Program-made: the position numbers and the translations under genes
The notes under the pieces: generated by a model
Seen by the model: only the letters and a program-made list of their open reading frames with translations
What the model was told of the DNA's origin: nothing
Database searches by the model: none
Origin: Promethearchaeota archaeon
GTDB lineage: Archaea; Asgardarchaeota; Lokiarchaeia; Sigynarchaeales; SOKP01
Direction: 5' to 3'
Length of the DNA: 23,721 bases
Assembly: GCA_016839655.1 (NCBI GenBank)
Contig: JAEOTW010000103.1
Location: 1 to 23,721, forward strand
Shown: positions 1 to 8,836 of the stretch, in pieces
How positions within the stretch are numbered: the stretch's first letter is position 1
Layout: every line of letters starts with the position of its first letter

Positions 1-1059
1 GAAGCTATTACTGGTATGGAATTAGAAGAAATGAATGATGATGATCTCCGGGAAAAAGTTAAGACAGTAGACGTTTTTGCGAGAGTTACATCAGAGCATA
101 AACTCAGAATTCTACGTAGATTGAAAGAGTTGGATTTAGTGGTTTCAATGACTGGAGATGGTGTAAATGACGCCCCCGCTGTAAAAGGTGCGCATGTAGG
201 TGTCGCGATGGGTTTGAAGGGTACTGAGGTGACACAAGAAGCCTCAGAAATGATATTGATAGATGATAATTATGCAACAATTGTAAATGCAATAGAAGAA
301 GGGCGTGGAATATTCGAAACGACTAAGGGATTTTTCCGATACATGTTAAGTACAAATTTTGATGAGATATTTCTAATTCTAATAGCATATATCTTAATGA
401 AAATACCATTTACGGCAATTACGTTTTTTGCCCTTCCAGTTGCCCCAATTCAGATTTTATGGCTCAATATAGCCACTGATGGAATTCCCGCTATGGTGCT
501 TGGTTTTACACCTACCGATCCAGATGTGATGAAAGAAAAACCTAGAACAGGATTTACTTTATTACCTGAGATTAAAGGTCCAGTTCTACTGCTTGGAATT
601 TATACTTCAATAACAGATATAACTCTTTATATACTATTATGGAGCGTATTAATTCCTGTTTGGACTACAACTGGAATTGACCCGGGACTTGTAAGTGGAG
701 CAACAATATTTGGTATAACCTATACAGCACAAGAGTACGCAGTTTTATTAGCACAAACTATATTATTTACAAATCTAGTTGTTTGCGAATTAATGTTTGT
801 TTACACATGTACATCCAACACCAAACCATTTTATTTGTTTCCAAACAAGCATTTATTTTGGGCAACTGGACTTTCTTTAGCTCTACAACTGCTTATACTT
901 TTTACACCAATGGGAATAGCATTTCATGTTGTACCATTGTTCCACCCATATTACTGGATAACCCTATTCATTGGTGCTTTTAGCGTTTCTGTTGTTGATG
1001 AGATTAGAAAGTGGCGAATTCGTAAGAGGAGAGGGATGACAATTTGGAGTAAATCTTAA
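1..1059 (+). CDS. Ca2+-type P-type ATPase (P2A), C-terminal part, 5' truncated
   Basis: The frame is open from base 1, and residues before the first ATG (16) still fit the family, so the gene begins outside the window. Visible, counting codons from base 1: the hinge motif TGDGVNDAPA (about 51-60), then the membrane part M5-M10. M5 has N119 and E122 in STNFDEI. M6 has N156, T159 and D160 in LNIATDGIPA. M8 has E263 in VVCELM. These match the calcium ligands of SERCA (N768/E771, N796/T799/D800, E908), which favours Ca2+ export over Na+/K+ or H+ pumping. The phosphorylated Asp (DKTGT), the A domain and M4 lie outside the window. The protein ends soon after M10 with a short basic tail (KWRIRKRRG) and no regulatory extension. 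Family assignment is firm; the ion is inferred from the ligands. Confidence 0.9.
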   Translation, partial: EAITGMELEEMNDDDLREKVKTVDVFARVTSEHKLRILRRLKELDLVVSMTGDGVNDAPAVKGAHVGVAMGLKGTEVTQEASEMILIDDNYATIVNAIEEGRGIFETTKGFFRYMLSTNFDEIFLILIAYILMKIPFTAITFFALPVAPIQILWLNIATDGIPAMVLGFTPTDPDVMKEKPRTGFTLLPEIKGPVLLLGIYTSITDITLYILLWSVLIPVWTTTGIDPGLVSGATIFGITYTAQEYAVLLAQTILFTNLVVCELMFVYTCTSNTKPFYLFPNKHLFWATGLSLALQLLILFTPMGIAFHVVPLFHPYYWITLFIGAFSVSVVDEIRKWRIRKRRGMTIWSKS

Positions 1060-1097
1060 CACTTATTTATTTTTATTCTTAATTATTAAATATTTTA

Positions 1098-1112
1098 TTT
1101 TTTTGCCTTTTT
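1098..1112 (+). terminator. T-rich tract after the P-type ATPase
   Basis: About 40 bases after the stop codon there is T7-GCC-T5 within a pyrimidine-rich stretch. Archaeal RNA polymerase terminates at U-tracts without needing a hairpin. This is a plausible terminator in a very AT-rich spacer, so confidence is limited. Confidence 0.35.
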
Positions 1113-1225
1113 CTTCTATCCTTGCTTAATTCTCTATTTCTTTTTAATTAATTTTATATTTTTTTTATAATTTAATTTAATAATTAGAAATGAATAATTC
1201 AATAGCCTAAAACGGGATTATTATA

Positions 1226-1924
1226 ATGAACATAGCTGAAGTTTTAAAAAATAAGATTGAGACAAACCAAACAGTTTTAACTGAATTTGAATCTAAGGAG
1301 CTCCTAAGAGAAATTGGAATTCACGTTCCAGTTCAAAAATTAACTACTTCAAAAGAAGACACAATCTCTGCAGCCGAAGATATAGGATTTCCTGTAGTAT
1401 TGAAACTTATGGCGGAAGATATTGTACATAAATCTGATACAGGAGCAGTAAAGTTAAATTTAAAATCAAAAGAAGATGTAGATAAAGCGTATAGTGAACT
1501 AATGCAAATTCCATCTCAGACGGAGAAAAAGATCTCAGTACAAAAAATGGCAGATGAACCCATTACAGAACTCATTATTGGTATGACTACAGACCCCCAA
1601 TTTGGCCCTGCCTTGATGTTTGGAATTGGTGGTATTTTAGTTGAACTCTTAGAAGATGTTAGTTTTAGAATTGCGCCAATAACGGAATATGATGCTAAAG
1701 AGATGATTCATGAAATTAAGGGATTTCCAATATTGGATGGATATCGTGGAAAGCCAAAAGCAGATATTAAAGCAATTATAAATGTATTATTGACAATATC
1801 TGATCTTGTAGTTAAACACGAAGAAATAAATGAAATGGATCTCAATCCAGTGTTTATTTACAATAATGGATTAATTTGCGTAGATGCAAGGATAATTTTA
1901 AAAAAAAAAGAATCTCACACATAG
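1226..1924 (+). CDS. acdB: ADP-forming acetyl-CoA synthetase, beta subunit (ATP-grasp)
   Basis: This 232-residue protein is the ATP-grasp subunit of the archaeal ADP-forming acyl-CoA synthetase (acyl-CoA + ADP + Pi to acid + CoA + ATP), the main substrate-level phosphorylation step in many peptide-fermenting archaea. Visible: an N-terminal helix with LTEFESKELL, GFPVVLK, then VHKSDTGAV with H68, matching the second phosphohistidine site of the Pyrococcus enzyme (His71 beta), then FGPALMFGIGGI (about 126-137), and EMDLNPV with D205 near the C-terminus. The length matches stand-alone beta subunits (about 230 residues). The alpha subunit is not adjacent; a good candidate lies about 20 kb away on the other strand (21741-23219). 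No clear Shine-Dalgarno is seen before the ATG. The acyl substrate (acetyl, aryl, branched-chain) cannot be read from sequence. Confidence 0.9.
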   Translation: MNIAEVLKNKIETNQTVLTEFESKELLREIGIHVPVQKLTTSKEDTISAAEDIGFPVVLKLMAEDIVHKSDTGAVKLNLKSKEDVDKAYSELMQIPSQTEKKISVQKMADEPITELIIGMTTDPQFGPALMFGIGGILVELLEDVSFRIAPITEYDAKEMIHEIKGFPILDGYRGKPKADIKAIINVLLTISDLVVKHEEINEMDLNPVFIYNNGLICVDARIILKKKESHT

Positions 1925-2167
1925 CAATACTATTTTAATACAAAATCTTTATTATTTCATACCAAATCCAATAAATCTTCGTCCTATTTTTAGAAATTGG
2001 GTTTTGATTTTTAGATTGAATTATTTCTATGTACGTCACCATTCATGATTTCATTAAAAAAAGATAGATTTATAGCATTTAATCGTGATATAATTAATAC
2101 TGTTTATATTGAAAAATAACATTCAATTTTAACCTATAAAAATATTAATGTAAATGAGTAAATGTAT

Positions 2168-2175
2168 TATAAAAA
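2168..2175 (+). promoter_or_regulatory. TATA-like box close to the surface-protein start
   Basis: TTATAAAA lies 22-29 bases before the ATG at 2197. With the usual archaeal spacing of about 25 bases, transcription would start at or next to the start codon, giving a leaderless or near-leaderless mRNA, consistent with the lack of a Shine-Dalgarno. The spacer is very AT-rich, and a second candidate (CCTATAAAAATA, about 2133-2144) exists further upstream. Confidence 0.3.
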
Positions 2176-2196
2176 ATTACAAAATTTTGGACAATC

Positions 2197-5100
2197 ATGA
2201 GCTATTCAAAAATTACAAAAACAAAACGTATTCTCATCCTTTTCTTACTAATACTTACAACAGTTGTTACAACCATTAATTTAAACTATATTAGCTTGAA
2301 TCAAAATCAATTAATAAGAGATTCTGAAAACAACAAAGAGACTGATACACCTTTCGATAATGAAAATATTCCTTTAATGGCAGATTATTCTTCCACATTT
2401 GGAAAAGATGGAGAAAAAATCAATATAACACTTCATCAGGCTTTATTAAACACAACAAATATTGAATTTCCAAATTTAGATAATGCAAATACATTCTATG
2501 AGCCTTCACCAACAGTCGTTGGTTTTAATAGTTCATATATAAATATCGACGTTGATGGAATTTATGCTCCAAACAAAACATTATTAATCGAAGATGAAAC
2601 CTCAAGTACTAAACACTTAGGTGAAGCTTATTATACTTCCTTTGAAGTTCCAGGTGATGGATATGTAGAAAATATTTCAGTATATCTAAGTCAAACTGCT
2701 GGAGGTGATACTTTTTTTGTAGATATTTATAATGCAACTTTTTCAGGAGGAAATATTAAATTTGACCAAGATATAACAGGTGCAGCTTTTTTAAGCACAT
2801 TTATCGCTGCGGGTAATGCATATTGGGTAAATTTTACGAATTGGCATCAGAAACTTGATGTTATAAACACCTACAGCAATACATTTTTTATTAGAGTTTC
2901 TTGTTTAAGTTCAAATAATGGTTATTGGCATCATGGTACCGATGGGACATATAATAGTATTGTTTGGAGACAAACTGGTGGAGCTCCTGAAGTTAACGCG
3001 GATATGTCCTTATTGCTTGGTTTAAGTCCTGAAAATAATGATGCAAGACCTTCAGATATAAGTCTTGAAATTAACAATACTGATGTGACTGATGTTGGTT
3101 TTGGGTCTGGGTATTGGACAACTCCAAATGAATTATTTGATCCTAGTGGATCTATAGAGTTTGAAATTACAGCTGATTGGTGGGATGTTTCATGTAATGT
3201 TTCAGAAGTTCAAATCAACTTTACTAAAACAGACTTAAAAGCCACATCAGATTTTACTATTTCAGGGAGTGGTCAATCACTTGATTGGAATGTTACCAGA
3301 AGTGGAGGATTAACATTTTTTGACACAAACTTTGATAATTACAGAATCAATTTCACAGTTCCTCGAATATGGGAAAACTTTACAGCATTTAATGGTCCTT
3401 CTCAGGACAAAACTGGTGATATTAGTTTAGGCCCTATCAATAAAGGATATCGGGATCTTCAAATCTCTAATGCGGAAAATGGGATTAGTTGGTATATTAC
3501 TGCTCAATCTAAAAATCTATTAAAAAAAATTCATACACTAGTTGGTGTAGATGATCTTTTAACAGTTGACTTTACCGATACTTTAAGTTTTATTGCGAAT
3601 TTCTCAGAAATTATTTCAAATGGCGCCATTAATTTAACCGTTTATAGTCCTGCCCCTGGTTATTCTGAAAATTATTCATATTACGATGACTCATTAACTC
3701 CGGTCTCAGAACAATCATTAGGTAGTTGGATTATATCTAATACCGCTATTGAATATGGAGTATTTAAAGTTCAAATATGGTGGCATAATGATACTGCAGG
3801 AGGCTTCTTAGAAAAAGATATAACAATTATGGCAGTTACAGACTTAGTTTTAGTATCTCCGCCATTAAGTCAAAATCGCTTTCCTGATGATATATTTAAT
3901 ATTAGAGTCTTTTATAATGATACTGGTTTGAATTCAGGTGACCAAGGTATTCCCGGCGCTAGTCCTAATATTATCGTAAATACTACATTTATACCTCCAA
4001 TCGTTGATGAAGGTAATGGATATTATCAAATTCAAATAAACTCAAGTGATTATAACTATAGAATGAATTATATTGGAATAAGTGCATCCAAAACATATTA
4101 TAATAGCGATTCTACAGAATTTTCTTTTCATTTAAGACAATATACTACTATAACACCATCAGATTCAAAAAATCTTGGTGATATTATAAGAGGAACAATC
4201 GTACAATATGAATTTAATTATTCAGATATATTGGGAACACCAATTCCAGGTGCTACTACTGATATTGTACAATTACATCCATCATTTTTACCAGGATCTT
4301 CGATAAGCGAAAACGTTGGTGAGCCAGGTAATTATACAATTCAATTGGATACAAGCAATGTCCAAGCTTCAGCAGTACCATATGAGTGTATATTCAATAT
4401 TACCACAACAGGAAAAGAAACTAAAAATATCACAGTCTATTTAACAGTTATTTTATCCCAAACTGATGTTAATATTATAGATTCTGAACCTTATTTAATA
4501 AAGAGAGATGACTTAAACCAAACTGTTCTATTTTATTTCAATGATACAGATAATAATCTTCCAATCACAGGACTTTCCGTAGATGATGTTGCTGTAATAG
4601 ATAACCAAACATTACAACCTAGAAAAATCTGGTTAACTCCAAATGGAACCAATGGTTATTACACATTAAATATTTCTATAAATACTTTAAACTCAGGATG
4701 GATTGAACTAATGATAAACGTAACATTTGAACCGAATTATGCCACAAGTTTGGAACCTGTAGTTTTCTATTTTCAAGGAAATCTTACTCAAACGAATATT
4801 AAAACTGTTTCAGATCCTGGAGGAGAAGGAATTCTCACAGGAATGGCTAATACTTATACCTGTTTTGTAGGAAGAGATCTCTTAATTGACTTTAATATTA
4901 CGGATAATTACAATAGTGATAAATTGATTACTGGTACAGCAAACAATTATCTTGTAGAATATGTTGAAGTTGGAAATCCTACAAATCAAGGCTCAATTGG
5001 CAATTCTTTAAATAATGCATCAAATTCGTATCAAGGAACTATAGATACTTCCGATATCACAATACTGGGAACTTATGAAATTTCTGTTATAGTATTTTTA

Positions 5101-6852
5101 ACAGATTTTGAAACCTCAATATTAAGTTTCAATTTGACCTTAAGGGCTTTATACATAATCAATATCTCTGTAGTAGAAAAACCAACTCAAATTACTGCAG
5201 GAGACTCATTTCATATAACTATTCAAGTAAAATATAACAATGGCACTGATTGGCTAATTGCAAGCGGATCAAATGTAAGAATCACACCTGTTTTCGATGG
5301 TACACCTGGTACAACAACATCATGGACTCTTACAAATAGTACTGGTGAAGTTAATTTTCAAGTTTTAACTAGTAATACTATTAGAAATATAACATTAACT
5401 ATTGAAGTACAAATTAGATTTAATCATGAAGCAGGCACTAAATATGTCTATAATATTATAGTTCATCCCCCTTCAGGTTTTAATTTTGAAGATTTTCTAC
5501 CTTATCTTATCCTCATTGGTGTTGCTGCATTGGCTGTAGCCATTTCTGTTGGAGTATATAAAGGTGTTGTAGTCCCTAAGAAACGAGAAAAATCTCGCGT
5601 TCTTACTGAGGTAAAAACAATATTTGATGACGCAATTAATTTGGAACATATCTTAGTTCTTTATAAAGGAACGGGGACATGTATCTATTTCAAATCATTT
5701 GGTTCTGAGCAAATTGATCCTGAGTTAATTTCAGGTTTTATTTCAGCTATAAGTAGTTTTGGTAAAGATTTAGTGAGCCAAGAAGAATTAAATGAAATAT
5801 CGTACGGAGATAAAATGTTACTTTTATCAGATGGAGAATATATCAGAGTTGCGCTAGTATTAGGCAAGAAAGCTTCATTGATATTGCGTAGAAATTTGAT
5901 GGAATTTATACATAGGTTTGAGAGAGCTTATATCAATGAACTACCTAATTGGAGAGGACAATTAAATATATTTAGAGAAGCCGGAACTATTGTAGATGAT
6001 GTCCTAAGCACATCAATTATTTTACCTCATGAGATCAGCTATGAGTATTCTACCGCTAAAGCTTTAAAGAAACCACAATCACAAGGCGTATTAAAAATTG
6101 CTAAAAATTTAATGAAGGATTCAGAAAGAAATTTCTTCTTTATAGCAACATTACTAAAAGAGGCTACTGAAAAATCTGGTAAAGATACCGCAGAAATTTT
6201 CATAGGGATCAAAGAATTAAGAGATAAGAGAATACTAATGCCTATTGAGATATCCGCCATTGAAGCTAAACCTATTTCTCAACAAGAATTAAACTTAATC
6301 AATCAAAAAGTTTCCCAATTAGTGAATTTAACACCAGAAGATAAGCAAAAATTAGTTAATGATCTTGCTCAAATGGGTCCACCTGAGAGAGAAGCATATT
6401 TTGTAAGCTTAACTGAACACCATGAAATTATCTCTGCACCTATTGAAGCAACAGAGGGAGCGACAGTAATCGAAAATATAAAGGGAGCCAAGAAGGAAAT
6501 TAAAAACTTAATAAAAAATGGTCTATCAGCAAGAAAAGAGAAAGATTACGATAAATCTATTAAAGTCTTTCAAAATGCTTTGAAAATAGCTACAAATTGG
6601 GAACTAGTAAAGGAATCTCAAGAATTGGATGATATTATTCGACGGATAAAAATTGAAGATCTTAAATTTAAAATGAATGCATTAGAAAAAGAAGCCAGAT
6701 TAGCAGCTAAAAAGGAAAATTATAATGAAGCAGCTCAAAAATATAAAATGTCTTCAAAGATTGCCTCTGAAATCTTCAAACTAGGCGAAGATTTAACAAA
6801 GGAAGTGAAACGGTTATCAAATAAAGCAAAAGAATATGAAAAACTAATGTGA
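2197..6852 (+). CDS. Giant membrane-anchored surface protein with longin-like and TPR-like cytoplasmic region
   Basis: This 1551-residue protein has a basic N-terminus and hydrophobic signal segment (about residues 12-26), a beta-rich ectodomain (about 32-1098), one transmembrane helix (about 1100-1125, LILIGVAALAVAI) and a cytoplasmic part of about 425 residues. The ectodomain begins with a jelly-roll-like region and contains at least four Ig/transthyretin-like units marked by G-x-Y-x-x-x-I near residues 607, 709, 816 and 942. It holds more than 30 N-x-S/T sequons; the cytoplasmic part has almost none, supporting this topology. Inside, about 1145-1255 has the pattern of profilin-like folds (longin/roadblock): LEHILVLYKGTG, then LISGFISAISSFG, then RFERAY. 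Next is an unassigned alpha/beta segment (about 1268-1425), then two TPR-like helical pairs (about 1429-1551). It stands alone, with a strong T-tract after the stop. A surface sensor, adhesin or S-layer-linked anchor are all possible; function unknown. Architecture is fairly clear; fold names are inferences. Confidence 0.85.
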   Translation: MSYSKITKTKRILILFLLILTTVVTTINLNYISLNQNQLIRDSENNKETDTPFDNENIPLMADYSSTFGKDGEKINITLHQALLNTTNIEFPNLDNANTFYEPSPTVVGFNSSYINIDVDGIYAPNKTLLIEDETSSTKHLGEAYYTSFEVPGDGYVENISVYLSQTAGGDTFFVDIYNATFSGGNIKFDQDITGAAFLSTFIAAGNAYWVNFTNWHQKLDVINTYSNTFFIRVSCLSSNNGYWHHGTDGTYNSIVWRQTGGAPEVNADMSLLLGLSPENNDARPSDISLEINNTDVTDVGFGSGYWTTPNELFDPSGSIEFEITADWWDVSCNVSEVQINFTKTDLKATSDFTISGSGQSLDWNVTRSGGLTFFDTNFDNYRINFTVPRIWENFTAFNGPSQDKTGDISLGPINKGYRDLQISNAENGISWYITAQSKNLLKKIHTLVGVDDLLTVDFTDTLSFIANFSEIISNGAINLTVYSPAPGYSENYSYYDDSLTPVSEQSLGSWIISNTAIEYGVFKVQIWWHNDTAGGFLEKDITIMAVTDLVLVSPPLSQNRFPDDIFNIRVFYNDTGLNSGDQGIPGASPNIIVNTTFIPPIVDEGNGYYQIQINSSDYNYRMNYIGISASKTYYNSDSTEFSFHLRQYTTITPSDSKNLGDIIRGTIVQYEFNYSDILGTPIPGATTDIVQLHPSFLPGSSISENVGEPGNYTIQLDTSNVQASAVPYECIFNITTTGKETKNITVYLTVILSQTDVNIIDSEPYLIKRDDLNQTVLFYFNDTDNNLPITGLSVDDVAVIDNQTLQPRKIWLTPNGTNGYYTLNISINTLNSGWIELMINVTFEPNYATSLEPVVFYFQGNLTQTNIKTVSDPGGEGILTGMANTYTCFVGRDLLIDFNITDNYNSDKLITGTANNYLVEYVEVGNPTNQGSIGNSLNNASNSYQGTIDTSDITILGTYEISVIVFLTDFETSILSFNLTLRALYIINISVVEKPTQITAGDSFHITIQVKYNNGTDWLIASGSNVRITPVFDGTPGTTTSWTLTNSTGEVNFQVLTSNTIRNITLTIEVQIRFNHEAGTKYVYNIIVHPPSGFNFEDFLPYLILIGVAALAVAISVGVYKGVVVPKKREKSRVLTEVKTIFDDAINLEHILVLYKGTGTCIYFKSFGSEQIDPELISGFISAISSFGKDLVSQEELNEISYGDKMLLLSDGEYIRVALVLGKKASLILRRNLMEFIHRFERAYINELPNWRGQLNIFREAGTIVDDVLSTSIILPHEISYEYSTAKALKKPQSQGVLKIAKNLMKDSERNFFFIATLLKEATEKSGKDTAEIFIGIKELRDKRILMPIEISAIEAKPISQQELNLINQKVSQLVNLTPEDKQKLVNDLAQMGPPEREAYFVSLTEHHEIISAPIEATEGATVIENIKGAKKEIKNLIKNGLSARKEKDYDKSIKVFQNALKIATNWELVKESQELDDIIRRIKIEDLKFKMNALEKEARLAAKKENYNEAAQKYKMSSKIASEIFKLGEDLTKEVKRLSNKAKEYEKLM

Positions 6853-6853
6853 A

Positions 6854-6877
6854 TTTTTTTTTTAATTTTTTTTTTTT
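6854..6877 (+). terminator. Double T-tract terminator after the surface-protein gene
   Basis: Immediately after the stop codon comes T10-AA-T12. No stem-loop is needed for archaeal termination at such a tract. This is the longest T-run in the window and ends a 4.7 kb gene. Confidence 0.65.
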
Positions 6878-7064
6878 CTCTACTTAATGAAAATATACTT
6901 TTTTAAATGAGTTAATAATCAGTAAGATAGATATTTAAAGAAAAAACTATATTTTTATCTAAAAAAACACTTTTGAGAGAGCCTTTTAATAAAAAAACAT
7001 TCACTAAAAATAAATCTAAGGAGTTGATTTACTAATATCTGATTTTGAAACTGATAAAACATTG

Positions 7065-7292
7065 ATGATTCCCTTAAAAATTAAAGAAAAAATTGAAAAA
7101 ATAATTTTAAAAATTTTATATGATGAAAAATCAGTAAAATCATTGATATTATTAACGGAAAAAGTTTTAGAACAGGCAATTGAAGAAAAAATTACCATTT
7201 CTGAAAAACTCATAAATCAGATAATCTATCAACTGAATAAGGAAGAAAAAATAATTTTTACTCAAAAAGATGGTTGGAAAATAAGAATATAA
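7065..7292 (+). CDS. Small hypothetical protein, winged-helix-like
   Basis: An ORF of 75 residues from ATG 7065 (76 from the TTG at 7062), rich in K, E and I. The pattern is helix, helix, helix, then a turn and beta strand ending in KIIFTQKDGWKIRI, which resembles a winged helix-turn-helix with the wing at the C-terminus. No family is recognised. The start is uncertain: the frame is open back to 7020, and a good Shine-Dalgarno-like AAGGAG (7018-7023) lies too far from the ATG, with only ATA or similar codons at a proper distance. It converges on radA with 17 bases between the stop codons. It is small and low in complexity, so it may be a chance ORF, but the C-terminal pattern and the absence of a competing frame favour a real gene. 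Confidence 0.5.
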   Translation: MIPLKIKEKIEKIILKILYDEKSVKSLILLTEKVLEQAIEEKITISEKLINQIIYQLNKEEKIIFTQKDGWKIRI

Positions 7293-7309
7293 GTTGAATT
7301 AGTACATTT

Positions 7310-8575
7310 TCAATCAGATATACCATTTTCAGTTATAGAAAAAATGGCTTCCCCTTCTGGTAAATGGGGGGCATCAACAATTTTAGCAATTCTCTGTTCC
7401 CCCTTACCCTTTCTTAAATATACTCTAATAGTGGATCCATGTGCTACAACATTTCCACCTGCTGCTTGTAATGGATTCCCATAGAACACATCCGGCTTTG
7501 ATTGCACCTGATTTGTCACGACTACTGCCAGATCTGTATAGATATCACACAATCTTAATAAATCATGTAAATGGGAATTAATAAGTTGTTGACGATTTGC
7601 TAATGTACCACGCCCTATATACTCGCTTCGAAAATGCCCTATTAGTGAGTCCACCACTATCAACTTAATATTCTGTTCTTTAATTAAATTTGTCGCTTCT
7701 TTGATTAATATAACTTGGTGGTCAGAATTATAAGCTCGGCCAAAAACTATATTTTTTAGAATTTTATTGTGGTCTAAATCTAATCCTTCAGCCATTTGAA
7801 TTATCCTTTCAGGTCTAAATGTGCCCTCAGTATCAATATATAAAGCTTTACCTTCAATTCCTCCTTTTTCTTCAGGTAATTGGACATTGACACATAATTG
7901 ATGCATAATTTGAGTTTTTCCAGTCCTAAACTCTCCAAAAAACTCGATTACGCTACCTGTTTCGACACCACCACCTAACAAGTCATCTAATTCTTGACTT
8001 CCAGTAGTAATTCGAGCGATGTTTTTCCTATGTTCCCATATATCTTCAGCACTCTTAAATCCAATATTTAATTTTTCCATACTCGCCTTAATTAATTTAG
8101 AAGTTGTTTTATCTCCTAAACCGCTTTCATTTTGGATAATCTTAGGAGGTGTAAATGCAATTGATTCTAGACTTGAAAAACCTGCTTTTATTAATTTATT
8201 TAATGTAGCTTCTCCTACACCAGGAAGTTTTTTAACAGCGTTTATAGATTCTTGGATACTATTTCCATTATTTGGGAAAGATTCATTGTCGATATCTATG
8301 TTATTATCAATTATGTTTTCAAGTTCAATATTATTTTCATCAATTTCAAGTTCCTCAAAAGCTTCTATTAACTCAGCATCATCATCAAATTCATCATCAG
8401 TTGATTTAATGTCTTCATCCGCAGTATTTTCTTCATTTCGAGTTTCAAATTGAGCAAAATTAAGATGATCTTTATAAATCTTCCCTTTTGTATGATTACG
8501 TTTACACTCAGTACAATAATAAGGTTTACCCATTTCAAAACCATTAATATTTTCAATTTCTGTTGCTTTAGCCAT
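7310..8575 (-). CDS. radA: RadA recombinase with zinc-finger-like and acidic N-terminal extension
   Basis: The archaeal RecA/Rad51-family recombinase forms filaments on single-stranded DNA and drives ATP-dependent strand exchange. From about residue 110 it is canonical: helix-hairpin-helix region (115-165, [13 protein letters not shown]), Walker A GEFRTGKT (214-221), catalytic E250 in [10 protein letters not shown], Walker B LIVVDS (305-310), loop motif TNQVQSKPD and [14 protein letters not shown]. At 421 residues it is about 70-100 longer than common RadA proteins. The extra N-terminus has C21-x2-C24-x3-H28-x8-H37, a probable zinc knuckle, then a strongly acidic linker (about 44-98, some 25 Asp/Glu). 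No intein interrupts the ATPase domain. ATG start chosen; a TATA-like box sits just upstream. The recombinase call is firm; zinc binding is inferred. Confidence 0.97.
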   Translation of the reverse strand: MAKATEIENINGFEMGKPYYCTECKRNHTKGKIYKDHLNFAQFETRNEENTADEDIKSTDDEFDDDAELIEAFEELEIDENNIELENIIDNNIDIDNESFPNNGNSIQESINAVKKLPGVGEATLNKLIKAGFSSLESIAFTPPKIIQNESGLGDKTTSKLIKASMEKLNIGFKSAEDIWEHRKNIARITTGSQELDDLLGGGVETGSVIEFFGEFRTGKTQIMHQLCVNVQLPEEKGGIEGKALYIDTEGTFRPERIIQMAEGLDLDHNKILKNIVFGRAYNSDHQVILIKEATNLIKEQNIKLIVVDSLIGHFRSEYIGRGTLANRQQLINSHLHDLLRLCDIYTDLAVVVTNQVQSKPDVFYGNPLQAAGGNVVAHGSTIRVYLRKGKGEQRIAKIVDAPHLPEGEAIFSITENGISD

Positions 8576-8598
8576 AAAAGATCATTAAAATAAGTGTA

Positions 8599-8608
8599 AT
8601 TTTTATAG
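8599..8608 (-). promoter_or_regulatory. TATA-like box of radA
   Basis: Read on the minus strand the site is CTATAAAAAT, 24-33 bases before the radA ATG. Normal archaeal spacing would put the transcription start at the start codon, suggesting a leaderless or very short leader. Position supports it; the AT-rich background limits confidence. Confidence 0.4.
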
Positions 8609-8787
8609 ATATTATTTATTATGCATAGTTAGATAGGTCCTTATTTTAAGTAAAATAGAGTTCTAATTTTCAAATTTATTTTTATTGATGAAGGAACCAA
8701 AACCGACAATAATACTGAATATTCAAATTTTACAATAAATTTTCTTCCCTTTTTGTTAATTGATAAAATAATATAAACATGAATAGA

Positions 8788-8797
8788 TTATATAAAG
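8788..8797 (+). promoter_or_regulatory. TATA-like box of pgi
   Basis: TTATATAAAG lies 40-49 bases before the pgi ATG, in the divergent spacer shared with radA. It predicts a leader of about 20 bases that includes GAGATC just before the start codon, which could pair partly with the 16S rRNA tail (archaeal Shine-Dalgarno GGAGGTGATC). The remainder of the 261-base spacer shows nothing else recognisable. Confidence 0.35.
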
Positions 8798-8836
8798 TTA
8801 TTATTAATAACAGTAATTTACGTCAAATGAGATCTT

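Noticed and set aside
1925..2196. The 272-base gap before the surface-protein gene as a possible small RNA or riboswitch
   Set aside because: It is AT-rich with no stable-looking stem, no tRNA-like core and no recognisable motif apart from TATA-like boxes.
5685..6260. Two antisense ORFs (60 and 73 residues) under the cytoplasmic part of the surface protein
   Set aside because: Both lie fully inside a continuous, well-patterned coding region and show no family or start signal.
8019..8453. A 144-residue plus-strand ORF opposite radA
   Set aside because: It is the serine-rich antisense shadow of the acidic linker and HhH region of radA; radA has an unambiguous family match.
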